Source: Acidobacteriaceae bacterium (GTDB lineage: Bacteria; Acidobacteriota; Terriglobia; Terriglobales; SbA1). From it: a stretch of 15,168 nucleotides of DNA. Position 1 is the first letter of the stretch; every line of letters begins with the position of its first letter. The notes under the pieces were generated by a model. It had not been told where the DNA came from and did not search any database. It was given only the letters and a program-made list of their open reading frames with translations. Positions 5,311 through 12,658 of the stretch are shown here, piece after piece. Made by a program: the position numbers and the translations under genes. The stretch covers positions 156 to 15,323 of the forward strand of contig PLEA01000695.1 of assembly GCA_003136335.1 (NCBI GenBank). The letters are read 5' to 3'.

Positions 5311-5832
5311 ATGCGTACACAAACGGGATTCTCCCTTATCGAGTTGCTGATCGTGGTGGCGATTATCCTCATCATCGCAGCCATCGCGATTCCCAACCTG
5401 CTCCAAGCCAGGATGTTGGCCAACGAATCCTCCGCAGGCGCGGGGTTGCATGTCCTCCAGACCGCGGAGATCACCTACAACAACTCCTACCCAACCGTTG
5501 GTTATGCCAACACCCTCGGACAGTTGGGCGGTGCGACCCCGTGCGCTCCAGCGGTAGCCACAGCGTGCATCATCGATAATTTGCTGGCTACCGCAACGCC
5601 TGGCAGCGGGGGCAAGAACGGCTACTATTACCAGGCAACCGGGACCGTGAGCGGAGGAGCCACTTTCAACACAGCTTATATCGTGGGGGCAGCGCCCATT
5701 ATCGTCCACTCCACCGGAAACCGTGATTTCTGCTCCACCAACGATGCGACTCTGCGTGCGCAGTTAGCCACCGCGGGTGATTTGCCGGTGACTACCGAGG
5801 CAGCCTGTGTCGCGTACCCGGCGGCTCTATAA
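5311..5832 (+). CDS. Type IV prepilin 3 (173 aa), intact
   Basis: The leader MRTQTG^FSLIELL has the peptidase site after Gly6 and Glu at mature +5. The hydrophobic helix is nearly the same as in prepilin 1 and continues IPNLLQARMLANESSA. The globular domain is diverged but keeps four cysteines (78, 86, 141, 166), the C-x7-C pair followed by IID (LID in prepilin 1), and the R-(S/D)-F-C motif, so the two share a fold and probably two disulfides. Relative to prepilin 1 there is extra Gly/Ser-rich sequence at 96-103. The Shine-Dalgarno is weak. No clear terminator follows. It may be an alternative major pilin or a minor pilin. Confidence 0.93.
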   Translation: MRTQTGFSLIELLIVVAIILIIAAIAIPNLLQARMLANESSAGAGLHVLQTAEITYNNSYPTVGYANTLGQLGGATPCAPAVATACIIDNLLATATPGSGGKNGYYYQATGTVSGGATFNTAYIVGAAPIIVHSTGNRDFCSTNDATLRAQLATAGDLPVTTEAACVAYPAAL

Positions 5833-5974
5833 GGACTGAGTCTTATATCAAGTTGAGAAACCTGCCAGCCGTAGAATGTTTTCTCTCTATCCACAACGTC
5901 CGACCCTGATTTCACTTTTAACGAAATAGTGACTCTCGTAACTGGACTGGCCATTTTCTATTGTCCTATCTTGC

Positions 5975-5983
5975 TGATAATAT
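5975..5983 (+). promoter_or_regulatory. Extended -10 promoter of the ABC exporter operon
   Basis: TG-A-TAATAT (5975-5983) is an extended -10 box. No good -35 hexamer is seen. The predicted start near 5990 gives a ~30-nt leader to the ATG at 6020, and would place the in-frame TTG at 5987 at or before the transcript start, favouring the ATG. Confidence 0.35.
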
Positions 5984-6019
5984 TTTTTGAAAACACTTTT
6001 TGGACGGTACTTTCGCACA

Positions 6020-6961
6020 ATGGCCGCAATCGAAATCCTTGGACTTGAAAAGACCTACATGGTGGGCTTCTGGCGCAAGCGCCCCAAACGCGCCTTGCAA
6101 CCGCTTCATCTCACCGTCGAAGAGGGAGAGATCTTTGGCTTCCTCGGCCCCAACGGCGCGGGCAAAACCACGACGTTGAAAATGCTCATGGGCCTGGTGT
6201 TCCCGACCGCGGGCTCGGCTCGCATCCTCGGCCACGAATGGACCGATCCTGAAGTCAAAGCACAGATCGGCTTCCTTCCCGAGCAGCCTTACTTCTATGA
6301 CTACCTGACTGCCCACGAATTGCTCGACTACTACGGACAGCTCTCGGGAGTTCCCGCTAAAGACCGCAAGCGTCGAGTCGAAGAAGTGCTGCAGCGCGTG
6401 GGTCTCACGGACGTGAAGGGCGTGCAGTTGCGCAAGTTTTCCAAAGGCATGCTGCAGCGTGCCGGCATCGCGCAAGCCATTTTGCACAACCCCAAACTGG
6501 TCTTCTTCGACGAACCGATGTCGGGCTTGGATCCGCTGGGACGCCGCGAAGTGCGCGACCTGATGGAGCAACTCAAGCAGGAAGGCAAAACGGTATTTTT
6601 CTCTACCCACATCCTCTCTGACGCCGAAGCGCTCTGCGACCGCGTGGCCATTATTCACAAAGGCGAATTGCGTGGCGTGGGTGCGGTGGAAGATTTGACC
6701 TCGACCGTTCAGGGCAAGGTGGAAGTCATCTGGCAAGGCACGCAAATCCCGGCTTCCATGAAAGCCTTGGGCGCGGAATGCCACGTCACCGGAGATACCG
6801 TCCGCGCCATCCTCCCCGAGAAGCAGCAGGATGCCGCCATCGACTCCCTGCGGCGCGAGCGCATTCGGTTGATTGCCATCACTCCACTACGCACGTCGCT
6901 CGAAGCCTACTTCGTGGAGAAGTTGCAGCACTCCCAAACTACCGCGGGGAAAATATCATGA
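6020..6961 (+). CDS. ABC exporter ATP-binding protein (313 aa), CcmA/NosF-like
   Basis: The start chosen is ATG 6020 ([13 protein letters not shown]), not the TTG eleven codons earlier. The nucleotide-binding domain is complete: Walker [10 protein letters not shown] (43-51), Q-loop FLPEQP (85-90), signature FSKGM (140-144, a common variant of LSGGQ), Walker B LVFFDEP (160-166), D-loop SGLD and switch histidine STH (H197). The ~100-residue C-terminal extension ending in [15 protein letters not shown] is typical of drug/lipid or multicopper-assembly type exporters. The stop overlaps the next start (ATGA), so ATPase and permease are coupled. The substrate is unknown. Confidence 0.93.
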   Translation: MAAIEILGLEKTYMVGFWRKRPKRALQPLHLTVEEGEIFGFLGPNGAGKTTTLKMLMGLVFPTAGSARILGHEWTDPEVKAQIGFLPEQPYFYDYLTAHELLDYYGQLSGVPAKDRKRRVEEVLQRVGLTDVKGVQLRKFSKGMLQRAGIAQAILHNPKLVFFDEPMSGLDPLGRREVRDLMEQLKQEGKTVFFSTHILSDAEALCDRVAIIHKGELRGVGAVEDLTSTVQGKVEVIWQGTQIPASMKALGAECHVTGDTVRAILPEKQQDAAIDSLRRERIRLIAITPLRTSLEAYFVEKLQHSQTTAGKIS

Positions 6962-7734
6962 TCCCGCGCATGATTTATATTGCCTCTAACACTTTCCGCG
7001 AAGCGGTTCGCGACCGCGTCCTCTATAACCTGATCGCCTTCGCCCTGCTGCTTTCGGGCGCGGCCATTTTCGTTGGCCAGATTTCCATCGACATTGAGCG
7101 CCTGGTCGTCATCAACCTTGGGCTGACAGCGGTCTCTCTATTCGGCGTGGTGATCGCTATCTTCATCGGGATCGGCCTGGTCTCGAAAGAAATCGAGAAG
7201 CGCACGCTCTACACCGTTCTGTCGCGCCCCGTCCGTCGCTGGGAGTTCATTGTCGGCAAGTTTCTGGGCTTGGCCGGAACGCTGGTGGTGAACACGTTCT
7301 TTATGGCCATTGGAGTCTTCGGGGCACTGCTCTACGTTGCTCACAAGTTCTCCGCTCCCGACGCGTTGATTCTGGTGGCGCTCTATTTCATCATCCTCGA
7401 ATTTCTTATTATCTGTTCGCTGGCGCTGTTATTCTCGTCGTTCTCTTCGCCGCTGCTTTCCGCCGTCTTCGCGTTCTCCCTGTTCGTGATCGGCAGCTTC
7501 GCCGACGACCTGCGAGGTTTCGCCACGTTGACTCACGGCCCCACCCGATGGTTCGCCACAGCCGCGGCCTACGTGGTGCCGAACTTCTCCGCGCTCAACG
7601 TGATCAGCGCGGTCGCGCATCAGCAACCGCTCGGCTCGCAACTCATCCTGCAGAACACGCTCTACGCATTGTTCTATACGGTGATGGCCCTGAGCGGCGC
7701 AGTCCTGATCTTCGAGCGCAGGAACCTGAAATGA
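6958..7734 (+). CDS. ABC-2-type transporter permease (258 aa)
   Basis: The start is the ATG at 6958 within the ATGA overlap. The N-terminus [24 protein letters not shown] is the cytoplasmic coupling segment seen in NosY/ABC-2 permeases. About six hydrophobic segments follow (near residues 22-42, 49-72, 104-126, 137-158, 160-178 and 235-252), with the SKEIEKRTLYTVLSRPVRRWEF loop between helices 2 and 3 that contacts the ATPase. It probably forms a homodimer with two copies of the upstream ATPase. Confidence 0.9.
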   Translation: MIPRMIYIASNTFREAVRDRVLYNLIAFALLLSGAAIFVGQISIDIERLVVINLGLTAVSLFGVVIAIFIGIGLVSKEIEKRTLYTVLSRPVRRWEFIVGKFLGLAGTLVVNTFFMAIGVFGALLYVAHKFSAPDALILVALYFIILEFLIICSLALLFSSFSSPLLSAVFAFSLFVIGSFADDLRGFATLTHGPTRWFATAAAYVVPNFSALNVISAVAHQQPLGSQLILQNTLYALFYTVMALSGAVLIFERRNLK

Positions 7735-7765
7735 TTTTGCGAATTCCAGACCGGAGTTCCGTGAG

Positions 7766-8698
7766 ATGACCGCCCCGCAGCGCACCACCATCATCGCCGC
7801 CGGGTGCCTGGCCGTCTCCATGGTCGCGAGCATTCTTCTGCTGCGGCGCCTCGACCAAATCCGCCCTCAGGCTACTCTCGACGATGCTCTTTACATCAGC
7901 TCACCGCAGATGGTGAAGCGCGCCAGTCTGGGCTTCGACGGCATAATGGCCTGCATCTATTGGACGCGAACCGTTCAGTACTTCGGCTACCGACTTCACA
8001 ACCGCTCCCGCAGTTACAACGAACTAGCCCCCTTGCTGACGATCACCACGGCGCTCGATCCGCATCTGTTCCCCGCGTACGAGTTCGGTGCCAGTTTTCT
8101 CGCGCCGCCCCCGCCCCACGGCGCCGGCGAACCTGCCCGCGCCATTGAACTGATGGAGTATGGCATCCAGCACAATCCTGATAACTGGCGGCTCTACTAT
8201 GACCTCGGCTTCGTTTACTACACCGAGCTTAAGGACTACAAGAAAGCCGCCGAGGTCTTCGAACAGGGCTCGAGGGTTCCCAACGCGCATCCCTTCTTGA
8301 AGGTTCTAGCTGCTGACATGGCCGGGCACGCCGGCGATCTCACTACGGCGCGTTTGTTGTGGAGCGCCACCTACGAGTCCAGCCACGATAAGTTAATCCG
8401 CCAGAACGCTGTCGAACACCTGCGCGCGATCCAGGTGGACGAGGACGTCACGAAGTTGGAATCCGCCGTCACTCGCTTCGCCGATCGTACGGGGCAGGTT
8501 CCCAGCAGCATGTGGGAACTTGCTTTCGCCGAACATCTTCCCGGCCTCCCCGTCGATCCGGACGGACATCCCTACGTTCTGAGTCTGGAAGGCCACGTCG
8601 AAGTAGAGAACCCGGACGATTTCAACTTCCTCACCAAGGGCTTGCCGCCCGGATACAAGCCTCCCGCATTGCCCAAATTCCACGAGCACAACCAGTAG
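7766..8698 (+). CDS. TPR-containing membrane-anchored protein of the exporter operon (310 aa)
   Basis: GGAG lies 9 nt before the ATG. An N-terminal signal anchor (about 7-26) is followed by a conserved-looking region (SPQMVKRASLGFDGIMACIYWTRTVQYFG) and tetratricopeptide-like helices at about 125-215, including NPDNWRLYYDLGFVYY and DYKKAAEVFEQG. The C-terminal part (about 230-300) has a TGQVPSSMWELAF...LPVDPDGHPYVL segment, similar to short C-terminal domains in other acidobacterial TPR proteins. It starts 31 nt after the permease stop and is probably in the same operon, acting as a periplasmic partner of the exporter. The specific function is not known. Confidence 0.8.
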   Translation: MTAPQRTTIIAAGCLAVSMVASILLLRRLDQIRPQATLDDALYISSPQMVKRASLGFDGIMACIYWTRTVQYFGYRLHNRSRSYNELAPLLTITTALDPHLFPAYEFGASFLAPPPPHGAGEPARAIELMEYGIQHNPDNWRLYYDLGFVYYTELKDYKKAAEVFEQGSRVPNAHPFLKVLAADMAGHAGDLTTARLLWSATYESSHDKLIRQNAVEHLRAIQVDEDVTKLESAVTRFADRTGQVPSSMWELAFAEHLPGLPVDPDGHPYVLSLEGHVEVENPDDFNFLTKGLPPGYKPPALPKFHEHNQ

Positions 8699-8706
8699 TC
8701 TGCGCT

Positions 8707-8737
8707 TTGACCACGAAAGTCCACTAGCCCGTATTAT
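8707..8737 (+). promoter_or_regulatory. Sigma-70-like promoter of the methyltransferase gene
   Basis: TTGACC (8707-8712) and TATTAT (8732-8737) are separated by 19 nt, slightly long. The predicted start near 8743 gives a short leader to the ATG at 8759, which lacks a clear Shine-Dalgarno. Confidence 0.35.
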
Positions 8738-8758
8738 GTCTAAGCTTCCCGTTTTTCC

Positions 8759-9529
8759 ATGGATTCTCCGTCAGAAATCAGCGTCTTGAAAACCGTGTGG
8801 CGATGGTGGACGTACGCTGCCTCGCACGAGGGTTACTACCGTGCGACCCGCCGCCTGGTCGGAGTTTTGTGGGAGTTCGCGCGCGATTCCACTCCCGAGC
8901 GTCTGCGGCAACGCTACGGCGATGCCGACTACGACTGGGATTATCGCGTCAACACGACCAGCGGCGCCGTCGGATGGCGCGATCGACTGCTGGGCCAGTT
9001 CCATTCCGCATACCAGCCCACCGAACCGGCGGCGTTTCACGAGATGCTCAACGCGCTGCAGCAGTCATCAAGTCGGGACCAGAATCCCAACCGGACAGTT
9101 CTTGACTTCCGCGACTTCACCTTCATCGACCTGGGCTCCGGAAAAGGACGCACGCTTCTGATGGCGTCGGACTATCCCTTCCGTCGCATCGTAGGCGTGG
9201 AGCTTCTTCCGTCGTTGCACCAAATCGCGCAGCAGAACCTGCGCCAGTACAAGAGCGAAGCGCAGAAATGTTTCACGTTCGAATCGATCTGCGCCGACGC
9301 CACAGCCGTCCCTTTTCCCGATGAGCCACTCGTGATTTTCCTGTTCAATCCCTTCCCCGAATCGGGCATGCGGCATGTGCTTTCGAACCTGGAACAATCT
9401 CTGCGCGCTCATCCCAGACCGGTCTATGTGCTCTATCACAACCCGCTGCTGGAGCACGTGCTGAGCGAGGGCGCGCAGTTGCGAAAAACAACCAGTACGC
9501 ACCAATATTCAATCTTCAGTAACCTATAA
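8759..9529 (+). CDS. Class I SAM-dependent methyltransferase (256 aa)
   Basis: The N-terminal ~90 residues are alpha-helical and aromatic-rich with no recognised domain. The Rossmann fold begins at TFIDLGSGKGRTLL (motif I, about 121-134), followed by the acidic end of strand 2 (VGVELL, Glu148), an Asp180 after CAD, and motif IV VIFLFNPFPE. The DLGSGKGR form of motif I occurs in small bacterial methyltransferases of unknown substrate. Length and all SAM-binding motifs look complete. The tandem exporter operon lies upstream and the porin downstream, with separate promoters likely; neither suggests a substrate. Confidence 0.87.
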   Translation: MDSPSEISVLKTVWRWWTYAASHEGYYRATRRLVGVLWEFARDSTPERLRQRYGDADYDWDYRVNTTSGAVGWRDRLLGQFHSAYQPTEPAAFHEMLNALQQSSSRDQNPNRTVLDFRDFTFIDLGSGKGRTLLMASDYPFRRIVGVELLPSLHQIAQQNLRQYKSEAQKCFTFESICADATAVPFPDEPLVIFLFNPFPESGMRHVLSNLEQSLRAHPRPVYVLYHNPLLEHVLSEGAQLRKTTSTHQYSIFSNL

Positions 9530-9657
9530 TCTCTGACCTGATTACCGTCTTCCCTTCTTTGGAACTTTTATGCACTTCCTACGATTGCTTTACGCGATCT
9601 TTATGAGTTTGTGGATGTAATTGACTATCTGAATCACACAATGGGGACGTAATAACT

Positions 9658-11457
9658 ATGCGAACTTCTCTGTCTAAAGCCTTAACCGCGACTTTCCCTT
9701 GTGCACTCGGTCTCGTTCTCATCTTCACTCAAGTGGAGCATTGCAATGCCCAGACGATGGCTGCGGCGCGTGAACAGCCGCCCGCTGGGGCCCGCGACGA
9801 TGGAAGTGGCCCCGGTCATCCCGCGCCGACAGCAGCGACGGTCGCGCCCGATCCGGAAATACCGACGGCGGTGGCGAAACAGCTCGCCGCCATGCAGGCG
9901 GAAATCGAGGAACTCAAGGCAGAACTGAAAAACCGTGGCGCGACTGGAGCAGCGTCTCCTTCTTCTGAAGGATCGGCATCTGTCCCCCCACCAGCGACCA
10001 AAGCAACCGAAGCCACGCCCTTGACGGCGCCGGTCGAGAAAGCCGCGGTGCAAGCGCCCAGCGACTCCCCGGCAGCCGCAGCTGCAACAAAAGAGAAAAT
10101 CAGACCGTTCTCGGACTGGGACTGGACTTGGCTGAACGGCAACCCGCGCAACAAAGACACGGCCTTTGATTCAAAATTCTTCACTCCGGAAATTCGGGCT
10201 GATGTGACCTACACCTACGATTTCAACAAACCGATAGACAACTCCATGGGAGGATCGAGCGAACTGTTTCGCTCGAATGAAATCCAGTTGGAGCAATTGG
10301 GCATTGGTGGCGATTTCCACTATGACAATGTCCGCGCCAGATTCATGACTCAGTTCGGCATGTATTCCACGGCGACTGTGCGCAACGATCCGAGCTATGC
10401 CAAAGGACAATGGACGGTTAACGAGGCGGACCGTCTTTTGTCGGAAGCTTACGGCGGTTATCACATCGACGCGTTGAACGGAATCAACATTGACGCCGGA
10501 ATCTTCATGTCGTACATCGGCCTATTTAGCTATTACAACTTCGATAACTGGGCTTACCAGCCGTCGTACGTTTCCTCAAACACTCCATGGTTTTTCGAAG
10601 GCTTGCGCGTGCAGATTTTCCCCACGCCCCACTTGAAGATCGAGCCCTGGTTCATCAATGGATGGCAATCGTACGCCTCCGCCAATTCCAGAAAGGGGTT
10701 GGGCGGGCAGATTAAGTGGACGCCGAAGCCCTGGATGAACATCGTCTCCAACAATTACGGGTTGGGCCATGACGACCTGTACATCCCCAACCGCGGCCGC
10801 ATCCACACCGACGACAGTATCGAAATTAAGTATTACGATAAACCGGGACAGACGCTCGATAAAATGGCGTTCTCCTTCACGGGCGATCTGGGATGCGAAT
10901 TTGGCGGGGGCGTCAGTTGCTACGGAGATAAAGCCGGCGGTCCCAAGCAGAGCTTTGTCGGCTACATGCTCTACAACCGCACGTGGTTCAAAAAGGATAC
11001 GTACGGCTTAACCATCGGCGGGGGCCAGATTAATAACCCCGGACGCTATCTGGTGCTGGTGCCTCCGATCAACGGCGAGACCGCATCTTCGGCGGCGATT
11101 AACGCACCCTACTTCACCGGGAATCCCGGCGATCCGTTTAAGGCGTGGGATATGTCGTTGACCTACGATTACATGCCCCGGCAATGGCTCACCTTCCGCT
11201 GGGAATACGACTATCGCCACGCGAGTGTGCCCTACTGGACGGGTCGCGGCGGAGTTACGCCGCCGGGTTCAGGCGGAGTGCCCTACACCAACAACGGATC
11301 TCCCCAATTCTTTGCCTGCAATGACGGAAATACGTCTGGCGCATTAACCCTCGGCGGCGCGCAAACCGCATGCGCCGGACAAGGCAGCAGCGTATGGTTT
11401 CCTGATCTACGGCGGGACGAGCAATTCGTCGACATCGACATTATGGTTAAGTTCTAG
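9658..11457 (+). CDS. Outer-membrane beta-barrel protein, BBP2/OmpL-like porin (599 aa)
   Basis: A signal peptide covers about residues 1-31 (MRTSLSK...EHCNA|QT). A Pro/Ala-rich stretch, a short coiled coil (about 70-94, LAAMQAEIEELKAELKN) and a second Pro/Ala/Thr-rich linker lead to the barrel at about 150-599. The barrel shows alternating aromatic beta-strands (for example PEIRADVTYTYDF, FRWEYDYRHASVPYW) and the terminal phenylalanine (DIDIMVKF) used for barrel insertion. This arrangement matches the putative beta-barrel porin-2 family. Loop cysteines occur in two pairs (GCEFGGGVSCYG, and FACN...TACA). A periplasmic coiled coil before the barrel suggests trimerisation or peptidoglycan contact, which is inference. 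GGGGAC precedes the ATG. The substrate is unknown. Confidence 0.85.
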   Translation: MRTSLSKALTATFPCALGLVLIFTQVEHCNAQTMAAAREQPPAGARDDGSGPGHPAPTAATVAPDPEIPTAVAKQLAAMQAEIEELKAELKNRGATGAASPSSEGSASVPPPATKATEATPLTAPVEKAAVQAPSDSPAAAAATKEKIRPFSDWDWTWLNGNPRNKDTAFDSKFFTPEIRADVTYTYDFNKPIDNSMGGSSELFRSNEIQLEQLGIGGDFHYDNVRARFMTQFGMYSTATVRNDPSYAKGQWTVNEADRLLSEAYGGYHIDALNGINIDAGIFMSYIGLFSYYNFDNWAYQPSYVSSNTPWFFEGLRVQIFPTPHLKIEPWFINGWQSYASANSRKGLGGQIKWTPKPWMNIVSNNYGLGHDDLYIPNRGRIHTDDSIEIKYYDKPGQTLDKMAFSFTGDLGCEFGGGVSCYGDKAGGPKQSFVGYMLYNRTWFKKDTYGLTIGGGQINNPGRYLVLVPPINGETASSAAINAPYFTGNPGDPFKAWDMSLTYDYMPRQWLTFRWEYDYRHASVPYWTGRGGVTPPGSGGVPYTNNGSPQFFACNDGNTSGALTLGGAQTACAGQGSSVWFPDLRRDEQFVDIDIMVKF

Positions 11458-11490
11458 GGGTGAAAACGAATTCTCGACTCCCGTGAATAG

Positions 11491-11642
11491 GCGTCATCTT
11501 GACCGGAGCCGTTTCTCAGGCGGAGGGAAAGATCTCGCGCGCAGACTCTGGCACGTCCGGAGAAGCTCACACCGAGATCCCCTTCGACTTCGCTCCAGAG
11601 CAGGCTCTCCACCGGCTGAACCCCGCCGTCGTCGGGATGACG
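11491..11642. repeat. Hairpin-forming intergenic repeat element
   Basis: The 345-nt gap between porin and LolA genes holds no gene. It contains an element bounded by CGTCATC (11492-11498) and its exact complement GATGACG (11636-11642), with an inner pair GATCTCG (11531-11537)/CGAGATC (11573-11579). The GTCATC...GATCTCGCGCGCAGA...CCTTCGACTTCGCTC texture is that of dispersed, non-coding repeats common in acidobacterial genomes. A related fragment is at 13893-13906. Confidence 0.6.
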
Positions 11643-11691
11643 TCCTCGAAATTATGACGGGAGATCCAAAACTAAACCACCCTCGGCAAAC

Positions 11692-11700
11692 TGCTACAAT
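11692..11700 (+). promoter_or_regulatory. Extended -10 promoter of lolA
   Basis: TG-C-TACAAT (11692-11700) is an extended -10 box with 5 of 6 matches in the hexamer. No good -35 is seen. The leader would be about 95 nt long. Confidence 0.35.
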
Positions 11701-11802
11701 TTGGTAGGAGTTCCCCAGCAGGAGCTTACCCCGTGTTTCCCTCCCGAGTGCGCGTGAGGGTGCTGACATGTTTGGGCGAGTACCCGGTGAAAAGCTATCG
11801 AC

Positions 11803-12471
11803 ATGCGAATCCGTTTGCTTCGCTTTGCCATTGTGCTGTTCGTGACGTCGACTTTCCCGTCAGCTGCTGGCTTTGGTGTTGACGTTAAGACGCTGGCGGC
11901 GGCGGTCGATGTTCACTACAACCATCTGCACTCGCTCCAGGCGGAGTTTACCGAAGTGTATCGGGGCTCGGGGATGGAGCGAACCGAGTCCGGAACGCTA
12001 TGGCTGAAAAAACCCGGCAAGATGCGGTGGGAGTACCGTTCTCCCAGAGAGAAGCTGTTTGTCAGCGATGGGAAAGACGCGTGGTTTTACGTCCCGGAGG
12101 ACCGCCAGGCGCGGAAGACGGCGGCAAAGAAGCTGGAAGACGTGCGCTCTCCGCTGGCATTCTTGCTAGGTAAAACCAAACTGGAGAAAGAGTTACAAGG
12201 ATTATCTCTAGCTCCGGACGTAGAACCGCTGCAGCCGGGAAACGTGGTTCTCCGCGGGGTGCCGCAGGCGCTGGCGGATCGAGTCAGTGAGATCTTGCTG
12301 GAGATTACGCCAAGCCACCAGATTGCCCGGATTGTTATCCAGGAGGTGGACGGGGCGGCCACGGAATACCGCTTCGGTGAGATGAAGGAGGATGTGCCGA
12401 TCGGCGATGGGAAGTTCAACTTTAAGCCTCCGGCGGGAACGGAGACAGTGGAGGGGGGCCTGGGGCCTTAG
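11803..12471 (+). CDS. lolA: Outer-membrane lipoprotein carrier protein LolA (222 aa)
   Basis: A signal peptide covers about residues 1-23 (MRIRLLRFAIVLFVTSTFPSAAG). The mature protein has the LolA pattern: an N-terminal helix (VDVHYNHLHSLQAEFTEVY), ESGTLWLKKPGKMRWEYRSP, KLFVSDGKDAWFYVPEDRQ, and a later SPLAFLLGK helix. LolA ferries lipoproteins from the inner-membrane LolCDE complex across the periplasm. LolB is absent here, as in many non-gammaproteobacteria. The Shine-Dalgarno is poor. It precedes pilC but is separated by 187 nt with a repeat, so co-transcription is uncertain. Confidence 0.9.
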   Translation: MRIRLLRFAIVLFVTSTFPSAAGFGVDVKTLAAAVDVHYNHLHSLQAEFTEVYRGSGMERTESGTLWLKKPGKMRWEYRSPREKLFVSDGKDAWFYVPEDRQARKTAAKKLEDVRSPLAFLLGKTKLEKELQGLSLAPDVEPLQPGNVVLRGVPQALADRVSEILLEITPSHQIARIVIQEVDGAATEYRFGEMKEDVPIGDGKFNFKPPAGTETVEGGLGP

Positions 12472-12486
12472 GTTTGGGCGGTGATC

Positions 12487-12531
12487 GCCTCGCTTCGCTT
12501 GGCGGACAGCCGAGGCGGCTGTCGCGACGTG
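12487..12531. repeat. REP-like hairpin between lolA and pilC
   Basis: GACAGCCG and CGGCTGTC form a perfect 8-bp stem with a 3-nt loop (within 12505-12524). Read on the minus strand, the flank carries the 13-mer CGCGACAGCCGCC also present at 3569-3581, so the two belong to one repeat family in opposite orientation. It may terminate lolA. Confidence 0.6.
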
Positions 12532-12658
12532 AGATGCCGGGGTTACTTGCGGTACTGCTGGGGCGGTTTTGAACCTCGCCGGCGGCTTAGAATAGTAAGT
12601 GGGAATGTTAGACTGAGGCTGGAGGGGTGTACTCCGGAGACGACAGAATAGTCGGCAC

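Noticed and set aside
5027..5350. 107-aa open frame across the prepilin 3 promoter
   Set aside because: It spans the terminator and the sigma-54-like promoter and has no recognisable features.
5966..6784. 272-aa minus-strand open frame opposite the ABC ATPase
   Set aside because: Composition is typical of an antisense shadow; the plus strand encodes every ABC motif.
11494..11769. 91-aa minus-strand open frame between porin and lolA genes
   Set aside because: It lies within the hairpin-forming repeat and is Arg/Ser-rich, as expected for translated repeat DNA.
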